The position numbers were made by a program, and so were the translations under genes. DNA of 48,244 nt from Paludibacteraceae bacterium (GTDB lineage: Bacteria; Bacteroidota; Bacteroidia; Bacteroidales; Paludibacteraceae), in assembly GCA_905235505.1 (NCBI GenBank), contig CAJOMJ010000010.1:21502-69745 (forward strand). The letters are read 5' to 3'. This document shows, one piece after another, positions 17,532-26,410 of this stretch. Each line of letters starts with the position of its first letter. The first letter of the stretch is position 1. The notes beneath the pieces are model-generated. The model saw only the letters and a list, made by a program, of their open reading frames with translations. It did no database searches and was not told the origin of the DNA.

Positions 17532-20500
17532 AAAGACTATTCTTCATATTGATTGTTATTTTGCCTTTTGAGTTTGCAACAGCTCAATTGGCAGACCGTC
17601 TGTCCATGCCATACGAATGCAATTTTGAGGATGAAGATGAGACAAGCAAGTGGGTGCTTAATTATGGTACTCCGAGTGCTTATGACCAGTGGGTGGTAGG
17701 AAAATCAGCTCGTAATGGAGGAAAGCATGGACTTTATGTGAGTTCGCATACATGGCCGGTAATTTACACTGATGGATCAGTAGCACCTGGTGATTCTGCG
17801 GCATTGTTTGGCGCACGGCCAAACAGAATAATGGCATATCGCAAGTTCCGTCTGCCCGAAGGCGGAGGAAGGTATGATCTTTCGTTTGACTGGAAGATGA
17901 TTGGAAACTTGGATAACCCTGGTCAGGCAAAGTTTTATGTGTATGTTGGTTTGGCATCATCTTTAACATCAGGCACATATCCATATTTGAACTATGTTAG
18001 TGCAACATCGGGAGCTGCTTTACCAGTTAGAATGCAGTTCACTCCGTTTGAAGTGGATGGTGAGATGAGGAGTGAATGGACATCAGCTAACGGGTCAAAG
18101 AATTGGAAGTTTGCCCATATGACTAAGGATGCTCCTCTAAAAGTAACTAAAGAAGCGGCGGAACAAGAGTTTGTAATATTGTTCATTTGGCTGAATAATA
18201 CAAGAAATTCATTAAGTACGAATGTGGGTATTTGCATTGATAATATTCAGATAGCTTCTGCAGATGTATCCAGACCGGATCAGTTCAAAGTAACCAATTA
18301 TTGTGAAGATGAAGCATTGCACATGGAATGGAGTACACCTGCCGACTATATAGAACTTCAGTATAGGAGTGTGAATGATGATGATTGGCTATATTCAATC
18401 AGTCCCTTATATGGTGGCTCATATAATCTTCACATGCGGAATGAAGGTTCTTACAATCTGCGTGTCAGGGCGATAAAAGAGCATGATGAGATGGAACCTG
18501 ATACCAGTGCTTGGGCGATGGTGAATGATGTGGTGTACTGGTGCCCGGATGCACATTGTATCAATTATGTTGACTTGGAGAGTGAGGATGTTGTGTGCAG
18601 ATACGGTTACTATGGGGAAGAATCAGGTTTAGGTATACCTCCGTCTGATAATACATTGAATGTCGGATATATACCTGACGGCAGGGAGCATCCCGGTTAT
18701 GAGGATGATTGGGATAAGTATGCCCGTCATCGCGTGATATGGGAGCAGATGGACGATCCTCGTACAATAGTGTCGGTTGATGCAGCGGGTATGCCTGTAG
18801 CTCCATTGAGGTGTGTTCCTGATGGTGTGATGGCTACAGTACGTTTGGGTAATCCTGAGGTTAGATATGGTCATGAGGATATAACATACAAGTTATTGGT
18901 TGATAAGAGTTATCCTTTGTTAGTGATGAATTATGCGCCTGTATGGGGTAGTGCTGATCACTCAGATATGGAGGGCTTTGAAATACAGGTGATGGATCAG
19001 AATATGCATATCATTAGTGCCAATACAATATGCGGTAATCCACAGTTTTCTTACAATGAGTCGTTGGCTGAGGTGTGGAATACCTCCGGACAATACAGAT
19101 GGAGGGATTGGTCTGCGTTTGGATTTAATCTTTCGGCGTATGTAGGCAGAGTGGTATATATTCGTATTCATAATTGGGATTGTGCACATAGTGGTCATGC
19201 CGGTTATCTGTATTACTATATGACTTGTGTTAGTGCCGAACTATCTACTGATAATTGTGGCGAGAATAGTCATATAGATATAGATGCACCTGCGGGATTC
19301 TCCTACGAATGGTATGATGAGACAGGTAAGTTGATTAGTACTGACCGTCAGTTGTTGAATGTAGAATCCGGTCACCACAATTATTCGTGCAAAATGTGTA
19401 TGACCGATCCTATGACGGACAAACCTCTTGATTGCTGTTTGGAACTATATACATCTCTTGAGCCCCGTTATCCGGTCCCTGATTATGATGTAAAGATGGT
19501 GCCAAGAGAGTGTACCAATATAGTTAGTTTTACTGATTCGAGTCATGTAATTACAAGATATGCTGATGACTCAGGCAATGTTATTGAAAATTATGCCCAA
19601 GGTGAGCACATAGACCAAACAGAGATATGGCTCTACCGCTTGAGTGATAACAAAGAGGTTATGCATACCGTGGAGACAGCGTTTGAATATGAAGCACCCG
19701 AAGAAGGCGAGAAACTTCTTGTGCGTCAGCGTGCGGTATTCGGCGGTGGTGCTTGTGATAGTATTATGGAGTCTTTGATAGAAATCCCCTCGATATTAAC
19801 TCCGCCGGCAGTGCTGGATACAACAATATGTTCCTCGCAAATCCCGTTCCGTTTTGACCAAAAAGGTTTCTCGGAGTCGGTAGAATATGTGTCGGAGAAG
19901 CTAAATGTGGCAGGTTGTGATAGTTTGACCACCCTCCGTCTCACTGTGATTCCGACGTCATACGAAACCAAATATGATACTATTTGTTCGTCTGACCTCC
20001 CTTATGTGTTGAATGGGTTCTCGTATCTTTATACAGGTGTTGCGACTCAGTACTTAAGCAGCAAAGTTAATGGTTGTGACAGTATACTTACAATCAATTT
20101 GAAGGTGGTTGAGCGATTGGAATTGAACGTTGATGAAATGCCGCGTGTGATGTGTTCTGATGACGGACTGTTGACTATTGACTGGTCGAATCTGCCAAAC
20201 AAACGTGATAGTGTCGGTCATTTCGATAGCGTCGTAATCCATTTCAGTGACAATGCATTGAGGACAGGTTATTTCCGTGATATAGTTGTCTATGACAATG
20301 ACGTGGATGAGGTTGAAATAGAATTTTCCGATGCTGTTCCGGCAGACAACTATTATGTGACATTGTCGTTCTATCAACCACGAGTATGTGATGTGCAGAC
20401 ATTTGTTCTGCCGATTGAGATGCATTATGGCTCAATAATTGAGCAGAAGTGGAACAATGTCTTGATGTTGCTCAACGAACAATATAATCACGGATTTACA

Positions 20501-20902
20501 TTTACTGAATATCAGTGGTATAAAGACGGTATTGAGATAGAGGGTGCAACATTGCCATATCTGTATCAAGACCTGGATTTTGATTCTGAATATACGGTTC
20601 GTTTGACTCGGACAGACGGCGTAGTGGCATTTGCATGCCCATTCAAGCCCTCAGACCGTACTGACAAGCAGGTTAGTTCATTCCCGACGTATGTCTCTCA
20701 AGCATCCAAGGTGGTTGTGCACACTGAAAAAACTGCATCGCTCACCATATATACGCTGACAGGTAATGTGTATAGCACACAAAGACTTCAGGTAGGTGAA
20801 AATTCAGCAGAAATGCCTGCATCATTAGGTATGTATGTAGTTAGAATATTCACAGAGGATGGAACAGATAATATATCCCAACCTTTAATGGTCGGCAAAT
20901 AA
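17528..20902 (+). CDS. T9SS-secreted modular adhesin-like protein, tandem copy 1
   Basis: A 1124-residue secreted protein with a signal peptide ending near residue 19 (FATAQ). A choice-of-anchor J-like jelly-roll (~25-250; CNFEDEDETSKW) and a fibronectin III-like segment (~250-335) follow. Two further beta-rich regions come next, then two two-cysteine repeats (~764-862; TIC...GCDS), an Ig-like domain with EYQWYKDGIEIEGA, and a C-terminal tail (~1051-1124; ASLTIYTLTGNVYS, GMYVVRIF) of T9SS type A form. It is a diverged duplicate of the next gene over nearly its whole length. The start overlaps the stop of the OmpA fusion gene (ATGA). The ligand is unknown; a surface-binding role is inferred from the domains. 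Confidence 0.82.
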   Translation: MKRLFFILIVILPFEFATAQLADRLSMPYECNFEDEDETSKWVLNYGTPSAYDQWVVGKSARNGGKHGLYVSSHTWPVIYTDGSVAPGDSAALFGARPNRIMAYRKFRLPEGGGRYDLSFDWKMIGNLDNPGQAKFYVYVGLASSLTSGTYPYLNYVSATSGAALPVRMQFTPFEVDGEMRSEWTSANGSKNWKFAHMTKDAPLKVTKEAAEQEFVILFIWLNNTRNSLSTNVGICIDNIQIASADVSRPDQFKVTNYCEDEALHMEWSTPADYIELQYRSVNDDDWLYSISPLYGGSYNLHMRNEGSYNLRVRAIKEHDEMEPDTSAWAMVNDVVYWCPDAHCINYVDLESEDVVCRYGYYGEESGLGIPPSDNTLNVGYIPDGREHPGYEDDWDKYARHRVIWEQMDDPRTIVSVDAAGMPVAPLRCVPDGVMATVRLGNPEVRYGHEDITYKLLVDKSYPLLVMNYAPVWGSADHSDMEGFEIQVMDQNMHIISANTICGNPQFSYNESLAEVWNTSGQYRWRDWSAFGFNLSAYVGRVVYIRIHNWDCAHSGHAGYLYYYMTCVSAELSTDNCGENSHIDIDAPAGFSYEWYDETGKLISTDRQLLNVESGHHNYSCKMCMTDPMTDKPLDCCLELYTSLEPRYPVPDYDVKMVPRECTNIVSFTDSSHVITRYADDSGNVIENYAQGEHIDQTEIWLYRLSDNKEVMHTVETAFEYEAPEEGEKLLVRQRAVFGGGACDSIMESLIEIPSILTPPAVLDTTICSSQIPFRFDQKGFSESVEYVSEKLNVAGCDSLTTLRLTVIPTSYETKYDTICSSDLPYVLNGFSYLYTGVATQYLSSKVNGCDSILTINLKVVERLELNVDEMPRVMCSDDGLLTIDWSNLPNKRDSVGHFDSVVIHFSDNALRTGYFRDIVVYDNDVDEVEIEFSDAVPADNYYVTLSFYQPRVCDVQTFVLPIEMHYGSIIEQKWNNVLMLLNEQYNHGFTFTEYQWYKDGIEIEGATLPYLYQDLDFDSEYTVRLTRTDGVVAFACPFKPSDRTDKQVSSFPTYVSQASKVVVHTEKTASLTIYTLTGNVYSTQRLQVGENSAEMPASLGMYVVRIFTEDGTDNISQPLMVGK

Positions 20903-20925
20903 GTATGTTTAACTGAAAAGTATGA

Positions 20926-23900
20926 ATGAATATGAAAGCAAAACGAAATATCTTATCATTGGCGTTCCTCACTATTGTTAGTTCAGTGTCGGCGCAGATT
21001 CAGTACTATACATGTGATTTTGAGGATACAACTCAAAATAAGAACTGGATACTTTCTTCGGGGCAACTTGCAGCAGATATACCTCATAAGTGGACAATAG
21101 GTTCGGCGACGAATAATACTTACGAAGGTAAGCAAGCTATGTATGTATCTCTTGATAATGGTGCTTCTGCTTCGTATTTAAATACCTCAGCTTATGTAAT
21201 TGCTTATACTACAATATATCTGGAAGAAGGTGAGTATGATCTTTCTTTTGATTGGAAAGCAGTTGGTTACTCTCTTACCGAAGTTGAGGGTCTTTATGTA
21301 GGTTGGGCTCCTGAGAGTGATTTTCTTGGCCGTCCGATAAATCTTAATTCAAACACAAATACGTCAATTAACACAACTGTTAATAATTATATCAGGAATC
21401 TTGATAATCCGGATGACAACAATACAAAAACCAGACTTCATGGCAAGTCGGAGTGGCAAACGGTAAGCACGAGTATAAGTTCTGAGGGAGAACCGATGAG
21501 ATTGTTCTTTTTATGGGTGAGCAGTCAGTCGCCAGCTATCAATCCCGGAGGGTGTATTGATAATATTCTGATAGTTCGCGAGGGCGCATGTTCTGCCCCA
21601 TCGGATGTGTATATAACCACAGATGAAGAAATAAATATAGTAACGCTTACATGGCATGGAGACGCTCCTCGCTACGAAGTGCGCGTCTATAATCATACTT
21701 CGGATCGTTGGTTGTCAAGAATTGTATCAGATACAACTACCATATTCAATAGTTTGAGCGAGGGGAAATGTGACTTTTATATCAGCAGTTTGTGTGATGA
21801 CGGTTTGCGTAGTGTTCCTTATACTAATTCTCCGTTTATATATTATCCTGCCAATCACTGTATAGATTATTTGACTCTGACCGATGAGAATTGCTACTAC
21901 ACTTCGGATTTTTCTCAGACGACTGATCCTGAGCGCCCAACATGGGATTGGACTAAAGGCAAGGTTGACTTTGGAGTTGACGATGTTGAAACCCAGCATG
22001 TGAGATTAGACTCTCATGGTGAGCGAGACCCATATACCGGTGGCAAGTTGCTTAAAGTTCCGGATAATGAATTGGCATCTGTAAAACTTGGTAAGGAGGG
22101 CACGTCAAGTACACACCATACAGCCTCGCGCGTAACATATAAATATCATGTTGATGCTGAAAAAACTCCGGTGCTTTTGATGAGATATGCTGTAGTGCTT
22201 CAAGAACCCGGACATGATATTGGCAGACCAAGCAGCCACCAAGATCCGCGTTTCACACTCAAGGTCCTTGATTCAAACGGACGTTCTATCGGTTCGTGTG
22301 CAGAGGCCGACTTTACATCGTCAGGTGTGGATGAGTCAAACGGGTGGTATTTGTTTCAGCCGGAGATAGGATCCAGTCTGCAAACGACAAAAATTGTGTG
22401 GAAGGACTGGACTACAGTGGGAGTAAACCTGGCTGAACATGATGGTGAGGACCTGACAGTGCAGTTGACCTCATACGATTGTGCCCTCGGCGGACACTTC
22501 GGATACGCTTATTTCACTCTTGGATGTTCAAACGGTACTCTTTCGGGATTGTCGTGTGGTCAGGAAAATACAGAGTTTATAGCACCTGACGGTTTCAAAT
22601 ATCGCTGGTTCAAAGCGTCAGATGAGACGAGAGTTCATAATCCGTTGCTATATAGAGAATCGTACATTACAAGTCGTGAACGAATATATGCTGTTGATGC
22701 AAATGATACTACCAAATATGGTGTGGATTTGATGTTTGAGGGTGACACTTCATGTTATTTCACTTTGTATGCATCGTCATTGCCTTATTTCCCTGTGGCT
22801 TCAATGGAATATGAATACAAACCTTCGGATTGCAAAAATATATATAAGTTCACAAATACCAGCCATATCAAAGAATATAATAAGATTTCTCAGACTGAGG
22901 TACACACTACAAACAAAGTTGATTATGTTGAGTGGGATTTTGGTGATGGTACGACTTCACTGCTTGCCAATCCTGAGCATGAATTCCCGCAGGAAGGCGG
23001 ATTATTTACGGTTACTCTACGTGCATATTTGGGAGAATGTGACCCGGACGAAGAACAGTTCTATGTATTGGTACCGAAGATAGGTACACAGATTGATACT
23101 ATACATATCAATGCATGCAGGGCAGATGGATATACTTATAGAGACACAACATTCAAGGAAACGACCGTCTATGTGGACTCTCTAAAGTCCGTGATAGGTT
23201 GCGATAGTATTTCTGTGCTGGATATAAATATACTTGACACGCTTTACACCGTGATTGATACGATGATACTTGACACTGAGACATTCATGTTCAATGGCAA
23301 TGAATTATCAAAGCAAGGTACATATACGGCCAATCTAAAGAGCGAGTACGATTGTGATTCGATAGTTACATTGCATTTATATGTTCATGACATTCTTCGT
23401 GTTGATATTGACTCTGTGTTTGTTATTTGTGCTGATGACGGAGTACTTGATATCCCATATACGTTTTCAACCGGATATTCTTCCACCTATTCACTTAAGT
23501 TTGGCAATTCTGACATCCCTGATATTTTGAATCAAGATACTGAATTCGGAGTGTTGTCCAATGACCTGCCGGTGTATATCACTCCTAATGAGTATGGATT
23601 TATGCTTGAGTTCTATGATAGTATCTCCGGCGATTTGTATCTGCCGTTAAAGTTGGTAGTTGAATATCCTTCATCTGTGCTTACGCAGCGTTGGAATGAT
23701 GTGATTGCGGTTAGGAATAGTGAATATAACGGTGGATATGAGTTCTGTGATTATCAGTGGTATAAGAATGGATTGCCAATAGAGGGAGAAAAGGACTTTT
23801 ACCTGTATGTGCCTGAGGGCTTGGACTTGACAGCGGAATATACAGCATTGGTAACAAGGGCTACCGATAGTGTCTCTATGTTTGTTTGTCCTATAGAATT

Positions 23901-24135
23901 GGAAGACTATTCGGGTGTAAGGATGATTCCAACATTGGTTGAGCAACGTCAGCCGATAATGATGAGGAATATTAGCGGTAGAGCAACATGGATATCTTTC
24001 ATGGGAATGCCGGTAGATGTGTCAGATTTTGAGGCGAATGGTGTAATATATGCCCCTGACAATAAAGGATGGTATATACTTAATGTTGTTGAAGAGTCCG
24101 GTATAGTGAAATCCTACAAAGTGAAAGTAGAGTAA
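20926..24135 (+). CDS. T9SS-type modular adhesin-like protein, tandem copy 2 with PKD domain
   Basis: A protein of 1069 residues (1067 if the ATG at 20932 is used), paralogous to the preceding gene. It has a signal peptide (SSVSAQ), a jelly-roll (CDFEDTTQNKNW), a fibronectin III-like segment and beta-rich middle regions. A clear PKD domain (~665-707) carries VEWDFGDGT and the closing FTVTLRAY strand. Two two-cysteine repeats follow (~725-822), then an Ig-like YQWYKNGLPIEGE segment. The last ~70 residues (LVEQRQPIMMRN, GWYILNVVEESG, SYKVKVE) keep the outline of a T9SS type A tail but lack its usual VYDLTGR-like strand, so sorting is less certain than for copy 1. It lies 23 bp after copy 1 with no promoter between. 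Confidence 0.78.
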   Translation: MNMKAKRNILSLAFLTIVSSVSAQIQYYTCDFEDTTQNKNWILSSGQLAADIPHKWTIGSATNNTYEGKQAMYVSLDNGASASYLNTSAYVIAYTTIYLEEGEYDLSFDWKAVGYSLTEVEGLYVGWAPESDFLGRPINLNSNTNTSINTTVNNYIRNLDNPDDNNTKTRLHGKSEWQTVSTSISSEGEPMRLFFLWVSSQSPAINPGGCIDNILIVREGACSAPSDVYITTDEEINIVTLTWHGDAPRYEVRVYNHTSDRWLSRIVSDTTTIFNSLSEGKCDFYISSLCDDGLRSVPYTNSPFIYYPANHCIDYLTLTDENCYYTSDFSQTTDPERPTWDWTKGKVDFGVDDVETQHVRLDSHGERDPYTGGKLLKVPDNELASVKLGKEGTSSTHHTASRVTYKYHVDAEKTPVLLMRYAVVLQEPGHDIGRPSSHQDPRFTLKVLDSNGRSIGSCAEADFTSSGVDESNGWYLFQPEIGSSLQTTKIVWKDWTTVGVNLAEHDGEDLTVQLTSYDCALGGHFGYAYFTLGCSNGTLSGLSCGQENTEFIAPDGFKYRWFKASDETRVHNPLLYRESYITSRERIYAVDANDTTKYGVDLMFEGDTSCYFTLYASSLPYFPVASMEYEYKPSDCKNIYKFTNTSHIKEYNKISQTEVHTTNKVDYVEWDFGDGTTSLLANPEHEFPQEGGLFTVTLRAYLGECDPDEEQFYVLVPKIGTQIDTIHINACRADGYTYRDTTFKETTVYVDSLKSVIGCDSISVLDINILDTLYTVIDTMILDTETFMFNGNELSKQGTYTANLKSEYDCDSIVTLHLYVHDILRVDIDSVFVICADDGVLDIPYTFSTGYSSTYSLKFGNSDIPDILNQDTEFGVLSNDLPVYITPNEYGFMLEFYDSISGDLYLPLKLVVEYPSSVLTQRWNDVIAVRNSEYNGGYEFCDYQWYKNGLPIEGEKDFYLYVPEGLDLTAEYTALVTRATDSVSMFVCPIELEDYSGVRMIPTLVEQRQPIMMRNISGRATWISFMGMPVDVSDFEANGVIYAPDNKGWYILNVVEESGIVKSYKVKVE

Positions 24136-24199
24136 ATCCGTTTTTACTGACTTACAAAGATATTTCATCAATGGAATTGATATTTTCTAATGTACTTCT

Positions 24200-26146
24200 A
24201 TGAGAAAAGTCTTTATTATATCAATTCTGTTGCTGTCTTTTATCTCTCAAGTATATTCAACTTCACGTTCTAATGATGAAGCTTGCCGAATAGCAAGCGG
24301 TTTTATAGCGACCCGAAGGTATCAACAAGGGCAAGTCTCCAACACACCTGCACGTAACATCCGTGTGGTAGCTGAGTCGGAGGCGTGGAAGGCTGTGAAT
24401 ATTGGGGGAGGTTTTGTCATTGTTGGTTCAGATGACTCTATGCCTCAAGTGTTGGGCTATTCTTACGAAAGGGAGTTTGCCCTTGACTCTATAAATGAGA
24501 ACTTGAGATACTGGTTGCAATGCAATGATGAGGAGTGGCAGCGTGTTAATGCGGATAACTTACATGTGAAAGAATACAAGTTGCAGGTGAAAGGTGAAAA
24601 TTTGCCACATGAGGTGAAGCCGCTATGCAGTACGACATGGAATCAGACAAATCCATACAATCAGAAATGCCCGATATACAGCGGCACGAAAAGGTCGGCA
24701 ACGGGGTGTGTGGCAACAGCGATGGCACAAGTGATGGCAAGATACAATTATCCTGACATAGGAGTAGGAGAACATACATACAACTGGGTGCGGAGTGCCG
24801 GAGATACGGTGGAGTTATACGCACGGTTTGACTCGGTGGCATACGACTGGAGTCTTATGAAGGCGGAGACTACACTCTCTATCTATAATGCCCAGTGCGA
24901 CCAACTGTCGATGCTGATGTATCATTGCGGAGTGTCGGTAGATATGAAATACGGAGCAAGCAGTTCGGCAAGCACAACTACTGCGGCCCGCTCGTTAGTA
25001 AAGTATTTCGGCTATGACACGGGCATACAGAATATTCAATGCAACATACTGCCCTCAGATAGTGTGCTTCGTATTCTTTTCGGCGAGATAGCAGCAGGGA
25101 GACCTGTGATTATATCGGGGACATCGGAGCAGAATACGCGCCATGCGTTTATTGCTGACGGGTATAATAGTGACGGCTATCTGCATATCAACTGGGGGTG
25201 GGGCGGAAACTCTGATGGTTACTACCTTATGTCTGCACTGACTCCATCGGGTCAACAAGGTGCCGGTAGCGGGGGAAAAACATACGGAGGAAACCAGACG
25301 CTGATTATAGGCATGCAGCCATCTGCAGAAAACCGTTTGCCTGCATCGCATTTGGGAATAGACAGTCTGACGGTGGATCAAACAGATTATAAAAACGGAC
25401 ATTCTTATCTTTCAGGTCTCATAGATCTCTCTCCGACAATAAAAGTGAATATGGTCAGGGTGCAGAACTTTGGTCTGTACGATTTTGCGGGAGAGTATGG
25501 TTTGGCACTAATGGATATGGACAGTGACAGCATTGTGAGTGTGCTGGACTCAAGAGAACTGACATTGCGTAGCGGCTATTTCCGCACTGGCACAAACCGC
25601 AACTACCGTGAAGTGTTCTCTTTCAGGGCAAGTAGTTGTGACACTGGTGTATATAGATTGGCACATATATATCGCGACACAGACCGGACGGACTGGCACA
25701 TATCGTATGCGAGATACTCGCCATCGTTTATGTATATCTCGGTTAGAGAGGATTCAGTGCTGCTTAGTTATGACAGGCCCAAGATAGAGGTTCTGCCTGT
25801 GGATACAACTCAAGGTGACAGCATAGTGGTGCCGCCGGACACTATACCTCTCACTCCTCCCGACACGACATTGACTCCGAGTGCGATAGAATATGCGATG
25901 AACAATGAAATCATGCTGTACCCGACTTTGCTTGGACCGGCGGAACCGTTTGTTGTGTACGGAGACAAGACTGCGGAAGAAGTGACGGCAGAGATACAGA
26001 TATTCGATGTAAACGGAGAAATGGTTGAAGAGAGATGGCATGCAGAACTTCCAGTGCGGCAGGCTGCGCCTTCGCGGCAAGGGCTATATCTGGTGCGCAT
26101 AATCTCAGGAAAGCAGACTTTTGTGAGAAAGATGGTAGTCCGTTAG
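24200..26146 (+). CDS. C10-family (streptopain-like) cysteine protease with T9SS tail
   Basis: A 648-residue secreted protease. After the signal peptide (1-20) comes a Spi/propeptide-like segment (~21-133) with GGFVIVGSDD. The papain-like C10 domain shows catalytic Cys170 in SATGCVATAMAQVM, catalytic His315 in RHAFIADGY, and the NWGWGG motif near 330. The tail (~572-648; IQIFDVNGEMV, GLYLVRI, RKMVVR) is a T9SS type A sorting signal. Relatives include streptopain, interpain A and PrtT. It is the last gene of the cluster, 64 bp after adhesin copy 2 without an obvious promoter. It could mature or shed the neighbouring surface proteins or degrade host proteins; the sequence cannot decide. No separate Spi-type inhibitor gene is nearby. 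Confidence 0.92.
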   Translation: MRKVFIISILLLSFISQVYSTSRSNDEACRIASGFIATRRYQQGQVSNTPARNIRVVAESEAWKAVNIGGGFVIVGSDDSMPQVLGYSYEREFALDSINENLRYWLQCNDEEWQRVNADNLHVKEYKLQVKGENLPHEVKPLCSTTWNQTNPYNQKCPIYSGTKRSATGCVATAMAQVMARYNYPDIGVGEHTYNWVRSAGDTVELYARFDSVAYDWSLMKAETTLSIYNAQCDQLSMLMYHCGVSVDMKYGASSSASTTTAARSLVKYFGYDTGIQNIQCNILPSDSVLRILFGEIAAGRPVIISGTSEQNTRHAFIADGYNSDGYLHINWGWGGNSDGYYLMSALTPSGQQGAGSGGKTYGGNQTLIIGMQPSAENRLPASHLGIDSLTVDQTDYKNGHSYLSGLIDLSPTIKVNMVRVQNFGLYDFAGEYGLALMDMDSDSIVSVLDSRELTLRSGYFRTGTNRNYREVFSFRASSCDTGVYRLAHIYRDTDRTDWHISYARYSPSFMYISVREDSVLLSYDRPKIEVLPVDTTQGDSIVVPPDTIPLTPPDTTLTPSAIEYAMNNEIMLYPTLLGPAEPFVVYGDKTAEEVTAEIQIFDVNGEMVEERWHAELPVRQAAPSRQGLYLVRIISGKQTFVRKMVVR

Positions 26147-26341
26147 GCGGCATGACCGGCACAAGTCTCGGCATGAGAATACATGTTTTCAGGCTTGTAA
26201 GGCAGTGATAATCAAAACAGTGTTTCCGTAAACTTATGGCTTTTCGGCATTTATACTTCGGTGCTGCCGAAGACTCGGAATTCAAAATGATTGTTTTCTG
26301 ATGCAGATGTTACACATTTTTCTTTTACGATGCTTATAATA

Positions 26342-26373
26342 TTTGCATAATTGTCAACATTTTTGTAATTTTG
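26342..26373 (+). promoter_or_regulatory. Promoter of the second barrel-OmpA gene
   Basis: TTTG (26342-26345), a 20-bp spacer and TAATTTTG (26366-26373) match the Bacteroidetes consensus exactly. The sequence continues as CAAGCAATTTG, nearly identical to the region after the box at 14267. The ATG lies 37 bases further on. Confidence 0.8.
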
Positions 26374-26410
26374 CAAGCAATTTGTGGTTGCAAAATAAAT
26401 ATCATAACGT

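Noticed and set aside
26256..26272. CTTCGG/CCGAAG hairpin after the protease gene as a terminator
   Set aside because: The stem is only six pairs and has no T-run; it may be incidental.
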